64,000 nt of DNA from JAIBJN01 sp963825255 (GCA_963825255.1 CAWGSF010000009.1:620001-684000); one strand, 5' to 3'. Shown: positions 1 to 12,274, numbered from the stretch's first letter. Numbers and translations: made by a program. The notes: generated by a model from the letters alone, not told the origin.

Positions 1-58
1 CGGTGAACCAGTCGCCCGGTCCCGCCGCGGTCTCGACGCCGTTCCTGGTGATCCGCAT
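1..58 (-). CDS. Cupin-domain protein, N-terminal fragment
   Basis: A minus-strand reading frame begins at the ATG at 58-56 and runs off the left edge, giving 19 residues that start MRITRNG and contain PGDWFT. A strong Shine-Dalgarno sequence (CAGGAGG) lies seven bases upstream of the ATG on the minus strand. The N-terminus resembles the start of small cupins annotated as (R)-mandelonitrile lyase-like or quercetin-dioxygenase-like, which often open with a TRNG..GP.DWFTG pattern. That family call comes from memory of the family and only a short stretch is visible, so the product is tentative. The start and the ribosome binding site are well supported. Confidence 0.5.
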   Translation of the reverse strand, partial: MRITRNGVETAAGPGDWFT

Positions 59-139
59 GATCGTCCTCCTGGTCGATGGTGGCATCCGGCGGCCGGCTCA
101 CCGGACATCTTCGCCCGCGGGGACGGAGCCCTGTCTCCG

Positions 140-145
140 TAGACT
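140..145 (+). promoter_or_regulatory. Leaderless-type -10 hexamer TAGACT
   Basis: TAGACT ends six bases before the GTG start at 152 and there is no Shine-Dalgarno site. This spacing would put the transcription start at or next to the start codon. Confidence 0.5.
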
Positions 146-151
146 CGCGCC

Positions 152-1580
152 GTGGCGCTTCCCTGGCCGGACACTCCGCCGACTCCTGCCCAGCGGGACG
201 CCTTCGCCGACGCGATCGTCCGCCCCTACTGGCTGGACGCCCTCCCGGCACGCGAGCCCCGGCCCCCGCTGGCCGGAGCCGCCGAAACCGACCTCTGCAT
301 CGTCGGCGGCGGCTTCACGGGGCTCTGGGCGGCCCTGCACGCCAAGGCGGACGACCCGAGCCGCGACGTCGTCGTCCTCGAGGCGGAGACGGTCGGGTTC
401 GGCGCGAGCGGGCGCAACGGGGGCTTCGCGCACGGCTCGCTCACGCACGGGATCGAGAACGGGCTTGCCCGCTTCGCGGAGGAGATGCCGCAGCTCACGC
501 GCCTCAGCAGCGAGAACTTCGCGGGCTTCGTCTCTGACCTCGAGCGCCTCGGCGTCGACTGCGACCTCGAGCTGACCGGAGATCTCGGCGTTGCGCTCGA
601 GCCGCACGAGGTCGGTTGGCTCGAGGAGACCGCGGAGCTGCTCGGGCGCTACGGCCACGAGCACGAGCTCCTCGACGAGGCCGCCGTTCGCGCCGAGGTC
701 GCCTCGCCCACGTACCTCGGGGGCCTGTGGGACAAGACCGACGCGGGACTCGTCGACCCCGGGAAGCTTGCCGTCGGGCTCGCCGAGGCAGCGCTCGCCG
801 CCGGTGTTCACATCCACGAGGGCACGACCGCGACCGGGATCGAGGACGACGGAGCAGGGGCGCGCGTGCTGACCGGGGCGGGATATGTCCGGGCGGCGGG
901 CGTCGTGCTCGCGACCAGCGCCTACCCGCCGCTTCTCCGCGCCATCCGCCGCTACGTCGTGCCGGTCTACGACTACGCGCTCATGACCGAGCCGCTCACG
1001 CCCGGGCAGCGCGAGTCGATCGGCTGGAAGACGGCGCCAGGGGGTCGGCGACGGCGCGAACCGGTTCCACTACTACCGGTTGACGCAGGACTGGAGGATC
1101 CTCTGGGGCGGCTACGAGGCCGTCTACCGCTACGGCGGCCCCGTCCGGCCCGACCTCGACGACGACCAGGAGACGTTCGCGATGCTCTCGCAGCATTTCT
1201 TCACGACGTTCCCGCAGCTCGAGGGCGTGCGCTTCACGCACCGCTGGGGCGGCGCGATCGACACGTGCAGCAGGTTCTCGGTCTTCTTCGGGACGGCGCA
1301 CCGCGGCCGGGTCGTGTACGCGGTCGGGTACACGGGCCTCGGGGTCGTGTCGACGCGCTTCGGCGCCCGTGTCGCCCTCGACCTGCTCGACGGCCGCGAG
1401 ACGGAGGCGACGCGCCTGCGCTACGTCCGGTCGAAGCCGGTGCCGTTCCCGCCCGAGCCGCTGCGCTGCGGCGTCGTCCAGTTCACGCGCAACCGGCTCG
1501 CTGCCGCCGACCGGAACTCGGGGCGCCGCGGGATGTGGCTGCGCACGCTCGACCGACTCGGCCTAGGCTTCGACAGCTGA
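152..1580 (+). CDS. FAD-dependent amine oxidase-like oxidoreductase (frameshifted)
   Basis: The product is about 475 residues and belongs to the DAO/PuuB-like family of FAD oxidoreductases, which oxidise amines such as gamma-glutamylputrescine or amino acids. The FAD-binding Rossmann motif IVGGGFTGLWAA lies near residues 50-61 and is followed by the ASGRNGGF segment typical of this family. The C-terminal part contains RFTHRWGG and the VGYTGLGV flavin-binding segment. The frame breaks in the G run near 1035-1042: removing one G joins the two halves into a normal family-length protein, so I read it as a sequencing indel. The start is GTG 152. The gene overlaps the following cupin start at TGATG, so the two are translationally coupled. 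The exact substrate cannot be told. Confidence 0.82.
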
Positions 1581-1933
1581 TGGCCGAGGGCTCCTTCGTC
1601 CACCGGGTCGCCGACCTCGCCCTCGAGTCGGCGCCGCTCGACCCGGGGACGATTCTCGAGGGCGCGCCCGAGGTCTCCGAGCTCGTCCTCGATGCCTCGC
1701 CGGACGGCCGGGTCACGCGCGGCGTCTGGCAGATCACTCCCGGCGTGGTCGCCGACGTCGAGGCGGACGAGCTGTTCGTCGTCGTCTCCGGACGCGCGAC
1801 CGTTGAGGTCGAGGGCGGCCCAGTCCTCGAGCTCGAGCCGGGCATCGTCGGCGTCCTGCACGCGGGAGACCGGGCCGTCTGGCGCATCCACGAGACCCTC
1901 CGGAAGGTCTTCCAGATCACCGAGCCGGCGTAG
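1580..1933 (+). CDS. Cupin-domain protein coupled to the oxidoreductase
   Basis: This 117-residue protein looks like a small single-domain cupin of the DUF861/EutQ-like type: a beta-rich core with WQITPG, ELFVVVSG and VLHAGDRAVW segments. Such proteins commonly sit beside FAD amine oxidases in putrescine or amine degradation operons, and their role is often unknown. Its ATG overlaps the stop of the oxidoreductase by one base, so the two are probably translated together. No metal-binding HXH motif is obvious, so an enzymatic role is uncertain. Confidence 0.75.
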   Translation: MAEGSFVHRVADLALESAPLDPGTILEGAPEVSELVLDASPDGRVTRGVWQITPGVVADVEADELFVVVSGRATVEVEGGPVLELEPGIVGVLHAGDRAVWRIHETLRKVFQITEPA

Positions 1934-2009
1934 CCCCGGCCGGGCTCGGGCGCCCGGGTTGACCGGCGCGCGGGCGAGTCGTAGGCTCGCGCTCGAGAGG
2001 AGGGGGAAC

Positions 2010-2634
2010 ATGCGAAAGCACCGTCTCTGCCTGTGCGGGCTGCTGTTGCTTGCCGTCTCGTTGAGCCTCTCGCCGCCCGCACTGGCCCACCACGGTCACG
2101 GCACGAGGACGTTCACGCTCGTCAGCGGCAACGCCGCTGCGCCCGGCCGCGACCCGTTCACGAAGTTCTCGGTCGACCAGGGAGCGACCTGGGAGCAGGC
2201 CTTCGTCGTCCCGAAGTGCGGCGCAGGGCCCCTTGGACTTCGCGTCGTGCGCGTCCTGGGCGAACCCGATCGCGGGAACCGAGTGGATCTCGGTCTCCGC
2301 CGACAAGTCGGGGCCGGCGACGTCGCTCTACAAGAGGTGGTTCAAGCTGCCCAGGAAGTGCAAGTGCAGGGCGGCATCGCTCGTCATCGACGTCCACGCC
2401 GACAACGACGTGACCATCTCGCTCAACGGCGTCGTGTTCGGCGCGCAGCCGGCGGGCGACCTCTTCCCGAACTTCCAGGACCCGCCGGAGCAGTTCAGCA
2501 CCACCGGGCCGTTCAGGAAGTGGAAGAACGTCCTCGGGTTCAGCGTGCGGGACTACGGCAACCCGACCGGCCTGGACTACTCGGCCACGGTGACCTGCAA
2601 GCGCAAGCACCACCACGGAGGCTGGGGCCACTGA
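2010..2634 (+). CDS. Secreted protein of unknown function (frameshifted)
   Basis: The protein is about 207 residues and begins with a clear Sec signal peptide: basic MRKHR, a leucine-rich core and an ALA-HH cleavage site near residue 26. The mature part has several cysteines and a beta-rich segment (SLVIDVHADNDVTISLNGV) that looks like a carbohydrate-binding-type sandwich in which a body of the type 'DNDVTISLNG' recurs in exported proteins. The C-terminus ends in a histidine-rich HHHGGWGH tail. A purine-rich Shine-Dalgarno (GAGAGGAGGGGG) precedes ATG 2010, and TAGGCT at 1982-1987 is a likely -10. The frame breaks near 2226-2232, where one extra C joins the halves. I do not recognise a named family. 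Confidence 0.7.
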
Positions 2635-2684
2635 CCGGTCCTCGCTGACATCCCCGCCGCGCGGTCCTGTAAGTTGCCCCGCCG

Positions 2685-3164
2685 ATGGGGCTCGGCGACT
2701 GGCTGCTCGCGTTGCACGTCCTCTCGGCCTTCGCGTGGATCGCGGCGCTCGTCGTCTACACCGTGGTCATCGTGGCCGGGCGACGGCTGACCGTCCCCAG
2801 CGACGTCGTGCGCCTGTTCTGGGTCTCTCGCGCGGGAGACGCGCTCATCGCCGTGGGCATGGTCGGCACGCTCGTCTTCGGGGTCTGGCTGGCCATCGAC
2901 CTCGACGCCTACCACCCCTGGGACGGATGGATCATCGCCGCGCTCATCCTGTGGTTCGTCGCGGGCGGCATCGGCGGCCGCGTCGGCAAGATCTACGAGG
3001 GCACGCGGGAACGGGCGAAAACGCTGGTACGCGAAGGGAACGACGCCCCGAGTCCGGAGCTCAACGCCATGCTGCGCTCTCAGCTCGGAGCGACGCTTCA
3101 CGGGCTCATGGTCCTCGTCACCCTCGTGTTCCTCGTCGTCATGATCTACAAGCCGGGGGCATAG
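2685..3164 (+). CDS. DUF2269-like integral membrane protein
   Basis: This 159-residue protein has four predicted membrane spans (about residues 5-27, 48-70, 80-100 and 130-153). It resembles DUF2269-type small membrane proteins, whose function is not established. The start is ATG 2685. TAAGTT at 2670-2675 with CTGACA at 2645-2650 forms a plausible promoter nine bases before the ATG, and there is no clear ribosome site. It is followed three bases later by a second small membrane gene, so the two are probably cotranscribed and may work together. Confidence 0.7.
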   Translation: MGLGDWLLALHVLSAFAWIAALVVYTVVIVAGRRLTVPSDVVRLFWVSRAGDALIAVGMVGTLVFGVWLAIDLDAYHPWDGWIIAALILWFVAGGIGGRVGKIYEGTRERAKTLVREGNDAPSPELNAMLRSQLGATLHGLMVLVTLVFLVVMIYKPGA

Positions 3165-3167
3165 GCA

Positions 3168-3644
3168 GTGCTTGGCGCAATCCGACCCGACAGCTGGAAC
3201 TTCCCGCTTCTCCTGCACGTCCTCGGCGCGTCGATCCTGCTCGGAGCGCTGATCGCGGCCGCAACCGCGCAGGTGATCGCCTGGAGGCGGAGCTCGCCGG
3301 CGGACGAGGCGCCGCTCGCCCGCCTCTCCTTCCGCACGCTCCTCTTCGTCGCCGTCCCCGCCTGGTTCCTGATGAGGCTCGCGGCCGAGTGGATCGCCTC
3401 GCGCGAGGGCTGGAACGACGCCGCCGACACGCCCACGTGGCTCGACATCGGCTACATCACCGCGGAGGGTGGCGGTCTTCTGCTCCTGATCTCGGTCATC
3501 CTCGCGGGCTTCGGCTCCCGCCGGCTCGCCGGCACCGGCGGCGAGCGGGGCACGGGTCTCGTTCGCGCCTCGACGGTCCTCGCCGTGGTGCTCGTCATCG
3601 CCTATGTGATCGCGACCTGGGCGATGGCCGGGAGGCCGAGCTAG
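3168..3644 (+). CDS. Small integral membrane protein, partner of the DUF2269-like gene
   Basis: The product is 158 residues with about four hydrophobic spans, beginning NFPLLLHVLGASILLGALI. The topology and the early LLHVLGA motif resemble those of its upstream neighbour (LLALHVLSAFAWIAA), which suggests that the two are distant paralogues. The start is GTG 3168, three bases after the neighbour's stop. I cannot assign a function. Tandem pairs of this type occur as unannotated membrane proteins in actinobacteria. Confidence 0.65.
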   Translation: MLGAIRPDSWNFPLLLHVLGASILLGALIAAATAQVIAWRRSSPADEAPLARLSFRTLLFVAVPAWFLMRLAAEWIASREGWNDAADTPTWLDIGYITAEGGGLLLLISVILAGFGSRRLAGTGGERGTGLVRASTVLAVVLVIAYVIATWAMAGRPS

Positions 3645-3740
3645 AGCCTCCGTACTAAGCCGCACGCGGGATCGGTCGTCTCGCGGATGTCCCGATGTCG
3701 GCGCTCAGGGACGCTTTCCGGTGTCACGGAAGGAGGGCCG

Positions 3741-4469
3741 GTGAGCGCCGGACAGCCGATCATCGAAGCGCGCGGGGTCACGAAGACGTACGAGACGGGG
3801 AAGGTGAGGGTCGAGGCGCTGAAGGGCGTCGACCTGGTCGTCGGGTCGGGCGACATGGTCGCGATCATGGGCCCGAGCGGCTGCGGGAAGACGACGCTCC
3901 TCAACTGCCTCTCGGGCCTCGACTCGGTCGACGGGGGCGAGGTCGTCATCGAGGGGACGCCGCTCCAGACGATGTCCGACGGCGACCGCACGGACTACCG
4001 CGCGCGCCACGTGGGCTTCGTCTTCCAGTTCTACAACCTCATGCCGGTCCTCACGGCGGTCGAGAACGTCGAGCTGCCGCTGCTCGTCTCCCGCGTCGCC
4101 GCCGGGGACGCGCGGCGGCGGGCGCTCGCGGCGCTCGACCTCGTCGGGCTCGCCGACCGGGCGGGCCACGTGCCCGACGAGCTGTCGGGAGGCGAGCGTC
4201 AGCGCGTCACGATCGCCCGCTCGCTCGTCAACGACCCGACGATCGTGTGGGCCGATGAGCCGACCGGCGATCTCGACAGCGAGAACGCCGCCGAGATCAT
4301 CGAGCTCATGCGCACGCTGAACGTCGAGCGCGGCCTCACCTTCCTGATCGTCACGCACGACATCGCGGTGGGGCGAAAGACGGATCGGATCGTCCGGATG
4401 CTCGACGGCCGGGTCGTCGAGGAGCAGGTCCTGGAGGTGAGAGATGTACTCGCGAGTCACGTTGCTTGA
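3741..4469 (+). CDS. ABC transporter ATP-binding protein (LolD/MacB type)
   Basis: This 242-residue ATPase energises a MacB/LolD-type ABC exporter. It contains the Walker A motif GPSGCGKTT near residues 46-54, a Q-loop (FVFQFYNLMP), the signature LSGGERQR, the Walker B segment TIVWADEP and the H-loop THD. I chose the GTG at 3741 because AAGGAGG lies just upstream; an in-frame ATG at 3687 has no such site and would add 18 unrelated residues. The gene heads an apparent operon with the small ABM-like gene at 4444 and the large FtsX-type permease at 4759. The first overlap is 26 bases. Confidence 0.9.
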   Translation: MSAGQPIIEARGVTKTYETGKVRVEALKGVDLVVGSGDMVAIMGPSGCGKTTLLNCLSGLDSVDGGEVVIEGTPLQTMSDGDRTDYRARHVGFVFQFYNLMPVLTAVENVELPLLVSRVAAGDARRRALAALDLVGLADRAGHVPDELSGGERQRVTIARSLVNDPTIVWADEPTGDLDSENAAEIIELMRTLNVERGLTFLIVTHDIAVGRKTDRIVRMLDGRVVEEQVLEVRDVLASHVA

Positions 4470-4762
4470 GGTCGACACGGTGCGGATCGACATGGAGGAC
4501 GCCGTCGCGCTCTTTCGCGACTCGGTCGTGCCCACGCTGCGCGAGCACGAGGGCTACGAGGGCGCGCTCGTCCTCACCACGCCCGAGGGGAAGGGGATGA
4601 TCCTCACGCTCTGGGCGACGGAGGAGGCGGCCGCCGCGAGCGCGGCCTTCGCCGACGGGTGAGGTCGAGCGGTTCATGACCCTCTTCCGCGCTCCGCCCG
4701 GCCGCGACCACTACGAGGTCGCCTACGCGGAGCTCCCGCCGGTGTCCGTGGGCGAGGCGTGA
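4444..4762 (+). CDS. Small ABM-like alpha/beta-barrel protein between ABC transporter genes (frameshifted)
   Basis: Removing one surplus G near 4655-4660 gives a 105-residue protein. Its LREHEGYEGALVLT and LTLWATEEAAAAS segments are typical of the dimeric alpha/beta barrel (antibiotic biosynthesis monooxygenase-like) fold, in which small proteins bind or oxidise aromatic or isoprenoid ligands. It overlaps the ATPase gene by 26 bases and the permease start by four bases (GTGA), so it is part of the transporter operon. It may process or sense the exported compound, but that is inference. The C-terminal 33 residues are read from the shifted frame and end at the TGA at 4760-4762. Confidence 0.6.
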
Positions 4763-7762
4763 CCGAGCTCTTCGGCATCCCGATCGGGACGGTCCTCGTC
4801 CTGCTCATGGGCGCGCTCGGCGGTCGCGTTGGCCGTGCTCGGCGTCCTCGCGCTGCGGCATCCCGTGCTGGTGAAGCTCGGCGTGCGCAACGTCGGCCGT
4901 CGCCGCGGGCGGACGGCGCTGATCGTCGCTGGGTCTCATGCTCGGCACGGCGATCGTCGCGGTCGCGCTCACGACCGGCGACACGATGAGCCACACGATC
5001 CGCTCGGCGGCCGTCGCCTCCCTCGGGGACACGGACGAGCTCGTGTCGGCGAAGGGAGCCGACGTCCAGCTCGGCACCGGCCTGGGCGCCGCGACCGGCA
5101 TCGACTACTTCGACGAGTCCGTCGTCGACACGATCGACGCGCGGCTGGCCGGCTCCGATCTCGTCGACGGCGTCACGCCCGCGATCATCGAGCAGGTCGC
5201 CGTTCAGGCGCCCGCCCAGCGACAGACCGAGCCCAGGGTGACGCTCTTCGCGGCCGATCCGGCGCGCATGGAAGGCTTCGGCGCGATCGACGGGACCGAC
5301 GGGGAGGTCTCCCTCGCCGAGCTCGGGAGCGGCGAGGTCTTCCTGAACGCCGACGCGGCGGACGAGCTCGACGTTGCGCCCGGCGACCGGATCCTGATCT
5401 TCGCCGGCCACCAGCCCGCACGTGCGACGGTGCGCGACGTCGTTCGGTACGAGGGCGCCGGCACCACGGACGCCGCTCTCCTCATGCCGCTCGCCGACGC
5501 ACAGGCGTTTCTCGGCAGGCCCGGCGAGGTGCGCCACGTCCTCATCTCCAACCGCGGCGGTCCCACGAGCGGTGCGGGGTTGACCGACCAGGTCGTCGAC
5601 CGGCTCGAGCCCACGCTCGCGCCGCTCGGGCTCGACGTCGACCCGTCGAAGCAGGACGCGATCGAGGCGGCCGACGTCGCCGGCACCACCTTCATGGCGT
5701 TCTTCACGACGTTCGGGTCGTTCTCGATCGCCGCCGGGATCCTGCTCATCTTCCTCGTCTTCGTCATGCTGGCGGCCGAGCGGCGCGGCGAGCTCGGCAT
5801 CGCGCGGGCGATCGGGACGCGACGCGGCCACCTGGTCGAGACGTTCACCTTCGAGGGCGCCGCGTACGACCTCGTCGCGGCCCTCGTCGGCGCGCTCATC
5901 GGCGCGGGCGTGGCGTTCCTCATGGTCCTCGTGCTGGCGCACGCCTTCAGCACGGTGGGAGGGCGGTCTCGAGATCGAGTACGCCGTCACGCCCCGCAGC
6001 CTGGCGATCGCCTTCGCGCTCGGCGTGCTCCTGACGCTCACGGTCGTCGCCTTCTCCGCCTGGCGGGTGAGCGCGATGACGATCTCGACCGCGATCAGGA
6101 ACCTGCCCGAGCCGGCCGCTCAGCACCGCCGCCGTCGGCTCGTGCTCGCCCTCATCGGTCTCGCACTGGGCGTCCTGCTCGTGATCTCGGGCATGGCGGG
6201 CGACGCCGCGACGCCGCTGACCCTCGGCGTCTCGCTCGCGCTCGTCAGCCTCGTCCCCATCCTGCGCGTGCTCGGTGTCCCCGAGCGGGTCGCGTACACG
6301 GCCTGCGGGTTGGCGATCGTCGTCTTCCTGCTTCTTCCCTGGAGCACGTGGGAAGCGGTGTTCGGGCCGCTCTCCATGAACTTCTCCACGTGGATCGCCG
6401 CCGGCCTCATGATCGTCGTCGGCGCGGTCTGGACGATCGTCTACAACGCCGACGTGCTGCTCGGGCTGGCCATGGCCGTCCTCGGACGCATCCGCCGTCT
6501 GGCGCCGGTGCTCAAGATGTCCATGGCCTACCCGCTCGCGAGCCGCTTCCGGACCGGGACGACGCTCGCCATGTTCACCCTCGTCGTCTTCACGCTCGTG
6601 ACCGGAACGACCTCCAACCGCTCGTTCCTCCACGCCGCGTCGGATCTCGACACCTTCGGCGGCGGCTTCGACGTGCGCGCGAGCACGAGCGGCGGCCGCG
6701 CCCATCGGCGACATCCAGACGGCCGTGAAGGGCACGCCCGGGCTCGATCCCAGCGACTTCACCGTCGCCGCCAGCCAGTCGTTCCTCCCCGTCGATGCCA
6801 CGCAGCGGGGAACCGGGCGGCCGTTCGAGTCGTACGTCGTCCGCGGCCTCGACGACACCTTCCTCCGCCACACGACGTTCAGGCTCGGGAAGATGGCCCC
6901 CGGCTACGACTCGCCGCGCGAGGTGTGGGACGCCATCGCCTCGCGCGACAACCTCGCTGTCGTGGACAGCACGATCGTCCCGCGGCGCGACAACTGGAAC
7001 TTCGGCCCACCGCCCTCCGACTTCCGCCTGAGCGGGTTCTACTTCGACGAGGGGCGGTTCGAGCCCGTCGGGGTCGACGTGCGCGATCCCCAGACCGGGC
7101 GGATCGCCCGGCTGACGGTCATCGGCATCCTCTCCGACAGCGCCCCCCTCGACATGGCGGGGATCTCGACGTCGCAGGCGACCCTCGACCGGGCGTTCCC
7201 GGGGCGTGCCATCCCGACGATCCAGTACTTCGCGCTCGCGCCCGGCGTCGACCCGGAGGCGACTGCTCAGCGGCTCGAGTCCACGTTCCTCTCCTCCGGC
7301 ATGGAGGCGGAGCCGATCGAGGACGTCATGAACGACGCGATGGGAGCCTCCGTCACCTTCAACCGGCTGATCCAGGGGTTCATGGGCCTGGGCCTCGTCG
7401 TCGGCGTCGCCGCGCTCGGCGTCATCAGCGCCCGGGCGGTGGTCGAGCGCCGGCAGCAGATCGGGGTGCTGCGCGCGATCGGCTTCCGGCAGCGGATGGT
7501 GCAGGGGACGTTCCTGCTCGAGTCGTCCTTCATCGCCCTGACCGCGATCGTCGTCGGGACGATCCTCGGGCTCCTGCTCGCGTCGAACATCATCCGCGAC
7601 CAGCGACAGCAGCCGAGCTGGGACAATCTCACGCTCGTGATCCCCTGGCTCGACTTCGCGGTCATCTTCGCGATCGTCTACGTCGTCGCCCTCGCCGCGA
7701 CCCTCGCCCCGGCCCTGCGCGCCTCGCGCATCCGCCCCGCCGAGGCCCTCCGCTACCAGTAG
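4759..7762 (+). CDS. ABC transporter permease with two FtsX domains (four frameshifts)
   Basis: Read through four single-base insertions (near 4823, 4932, 5960 and 6703) this is a protein of about 999 residues, a normal length for actinobacterial permeases with two FtsX units. It starts with an RNVGRRRGRTALIV juxtamembrane segment and a long extracellular domain. The first FtsX core is at about residues 325-360 (AERRGELGIARAIGTRRG), followed by about eight spans in the middle. A second external domain precedes the C-terminal FtsX core (VERRQQIGVLRAIGFRQR) and a RIRPAEALRY tail. With the ATPase at 3741 it should form a MacB-like exporter for a lipid, lipoprotein, peptide or drug. All four breaks are one surplus base, so I believe the gene is intact. 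Confidence 0.85.
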
Positions 7763-7778
7763 GTCGCGAGGCCAGGTC

Positions 7779-7784
7779 TAGAAT
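7779..7784 (+). promoter_or_regulatory. Leaderless-type -10 hexamer TAGAAT
   Basis: TAGAAT ends six bases before the GTG start at 7791. No Shine-Dalgarno site is present. Confidence 0.55.
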
Positions 7785-7790
7785 CGCCGC

Positions 7791-8687
7791 GTGCGGGATG
7801 ACGACGTCCGTGCTTCCTGCTGGGCTGCGCTTCAGGTCCTTTCCGCCCAGTTCGGCGACGAGATTCCGTATCGAGGCGGGCTCGACCGAGGCTTCAGCTT
7901 TCGAGGGCAGCGTGTCCCGTTTCTCAATCGCCAGAAGGGCATCTACCGCGCGGCCGTCCAGCGCGGCCCCGCGGCATTGGCGATACAGACCTCGGCGACG
8001 TCGCCATACGGCGATCAGCTGACGCCGGAGGGGCTGGTCTACGCGTACCGCGCCGGGCCAATCGACCAGCCGGACAATCGGGCGCTGCGAGCCGCGTACC
8101 AGCTCCAGGTGCCGCTCTTCTACTACTTCGCGACGAGGCCCGGCCGCCATGAGTTCTTCTACCCGTGCTTTGTCAGAGCCGATGATCCGTCCGCTCGAGC
8201 GGTCGAGATCTCGTTCGGGAAGATGGTTGGCCCTTTGGACGAGCAGGAGCCGCTCTCTCCCGACGAGGCGATCGAACGCCGCTACACGCTGCGCGAGGTC
8301 CGCGCTCGCATGCATCAGGGCAGATTCCGCGGGGCCGTGCTTCCCGCGTACAGCGACAGTTGCGCGATGTGCCGCTTGAAGGAGACTCGGCTTCTGGACG
8401 CCGCGCACATCCTCGGCGACCTCGAGGAGCGCGGTGATCCTGTCGTCGCGAACGGGCTCAGCCTGTGTTCCATCCATCATCGTGCGTTCGACCAGGATCT
8501 CGTCGGGGTCTCGCCCGACTACGAGGTCCGGGTCTCGCCCAGCCTGCTGGAAGACGAAGACGGGCCGATGCTGGAGCTTCTGAAGGGCTTCCACGGCAAA
8601 GCACTGCACGTGCCCGGCAAGGCCACGCTGCGCCCGGACCGCGAGCGTCTCGCTGAGCGATACGACCGCTTCTTGGCGCGCGTGTGA
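7791..8687 (+). CDS. HNH endonuclease, putative restriction enzyme
   Basis: This 298-residue protein has a C-terminal HNH nuclease domain. A CAMC zinc-type pair is followed by DAAHI (the first catalytic His), then NGLSLCSIHHRAFD (Asn, Cys and HH). The architecture fits the predicted restriction endonucleases of COG3440 with an HNH_2-type domain. The N-terminal 170 residues (FGDEIPYRGGLDRGF, VPFLNRQKGIYR) are probably a modified-DNA or substrate-recognition domain. No methyltransferase is adjacent, so it could be a modification-dependent (type IV-like) enzyme or a solitary nuclease. The start is GTG 7791 behind a leaderless -10. Its stop overlaps the rhodanese start (GTGA). Confidence 0.78.
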   Translation: MRDDDVRASCWAALQVLSAQFGDEIPYRGGLDRGFSFRGQRVPFLNRQKGIYRAAVQRGPAALAIQTSATSPYGDQLTPEGLVYAYRAGPIDQPDNRALRAAYQLQVPLFYYFATRPGRHEFFYPCFVRADDPSARAVEISFGKMVGPLDEQEPLSPDEAIERRYTLREVRARMHQGRFRGAVLPAYSDSCAMCRLKETRLLDAAHILGDLEERGDPVVANGLSLCSIHHRAFDQDLVGVSPDYEVRVSPSLLEDEDGPMLELLKGFHGKALHVPGKATLRPDRERLAERYDRFLARV

Positions 8688-9085
8688 CGGACCGCCGGAC
8701 GATCGAGGACGTGCTCGCCGAGGCGCGCGGCGGGCTCCGGCGCCTGACCCCGGCGGAGGCCCACGCCGCCGCCCGAGAGGGCGCGGTCATCGTCGACGTG
8801 CGCTCCGATGACGAGCGGCGGCGGCAGGGCGTCTGCGTTCCGGGGGCGCTCCACCACCCGCTCTCGGTCGTCCACTGGCGGCTCGACCCCGCCGTGGCGA
8901 CGCACAACCCCAAGCTCCCGCTGGACACGCACGTGATCCTCGTCTGCCGCGAGGGCTACTCGTCGAGCCTTGCGGCGGCGCTCCTGCGGGCGATCGGCTT
9001 CCCGCGCGCGACGGACGTGGTCGGCGGCGTCGATGCGTGGCGCGAGGCCGGATTGCCGCTCGAGCCCTACGGCGATCAGGCCTAG
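8684..9085 (+). CDS. Rhodanese-domain sulfurtransferase
   Basis: The 133-residue protein is a single rhodanese domain. The active-site loop CREGYSS places the persulfide-forming cysteine at residue 88, the VIVDVRSDDE segment near residue 35 is the family's first motif, and GGVDAWREAGLPL is the usual C-terminal motif. Such proteins transfer sulfane sulfur to acceptors. The start GTG at 8684 overlaps the stop of the HNH endonuclease gene by four bases, so the two genes are translationally coupled, which is an unusual partnership. Confidence 0.85.
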   Translation: MTDRRTIEDVLAEARGGLRRLTPAEAHAAAREGAVIVDVRSDDERRRQGVCVPGALHHPLSVVHWRLDPAVATHNPKLPLDTHVILVCREGYSSSLAAALLRAIGFPRATDVVGGVDAWREAGLPLEPYGDQA

Positions 9086-9101
9086 GCCGACGGCCCGCGC
9101 C

Positions 9102-9107
9102 TAGAAT
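9102..9107 (+). promoter_or_regulatory. -10 hexamer TAGAAT upstream of acnA
   Basis: TAGAAT lies 19 bases before the GTG at 9127 and is followed by GGGGAGGAG at 9112-9120, a good Shine-Dalgarno site. This gene therefore appears to have a short leader. Confidence 0.45.
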
Positions 9108-9126
9108 CGCGTGGGGAGGAGTCACC

Positions 9127-11903
<2,777 letters not shown>

Positions 11904-11907
<4 letters not shown>

Positions 11908-12242
11908 TCCACGATCTCCATCCGCGCGATCAGGCCGTCGCGGAGGGCGTAGACGTGGCGGACGCGCCCGTCGGTGAGGACGGTGCCATCGGCGTCCCGG
12001 ACGACCTGGTGGACGTCGACGGCGATGCTCCCGCCGTTCACCTCGAAGCCCTCGGGCTCGACGTGCGGGTGGATCGTCTCGAGCTGGCGCTCCCAGTACG
12101 CGCGCACCTCCTGGTGGCCTCGCAGGCGACCGCCCTCGATCGCGTTCGGCCAGTCGACGTCAGGGTGCATGAGCGCGAGCGCGTCGTCGATCCGGCGCGC
12201 GTTGAAGGCGGCGTAGGCGCGTCGGAGGAGCTCCTCGCTCAC
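11904..12242 (-). CDS. SnoaL-like / NTF2-fold protein
   Basis: The protein is about 112 residues. It begins with VSEELLRRAYAAFNARRIDDALALMHPDVDW, recognised here in parts as the AFNARRID helix and MHPDVDWPN motif of SnoaL-like polyketide cyclase/ketosteroid-isomerase-fold proteins. The end, RHVYALRDGLIARMEIVD, is also typical. It may be an enzyme or a ligand-binding protein. I place the start at the GTG at 12242, seven bases after a TAGCGT hexamer. The gene is divergent from the methyltransferase at 12275 and convergent with acnA, overlapping its stop. Confidence 0.75.
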
Positions 12243-12249
12243 CGCCCGA

Positions 12250-12255
12250 ACGCTA
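12250..12255 (-). promoter_or_regulatory. Leaderless-type -10 hexamer TAGCGT (minus strand)
   Basis: On the minus strand TAGCGT ends seven bases before the GTG at 12242. Confidence 0.5.
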
Positions 12256-12260
12256 CCGCC

Positions 12261-12266
12261 TAGTCT
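12261..12266 (+). promoter_or_regulatory. Leaderless-type -10 hexamer TAGTCT
   Basis: TAGTCT ends eight bases before the ATG at 12275. With 12250-12255 it forms a back-to-back pair of short promoters. Confidence 0.5.
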
Positions 12267-12274
12267 CTCCGGGG

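Noticed and set aside
4674..6041. A 455-codon minus-strand frame opposite the ABC permease
   Set aside because: It is a shadow of the permease, which has FtsX motifs in the plus-strand frames; the antisense text has no recognisable domain or ribosome site.
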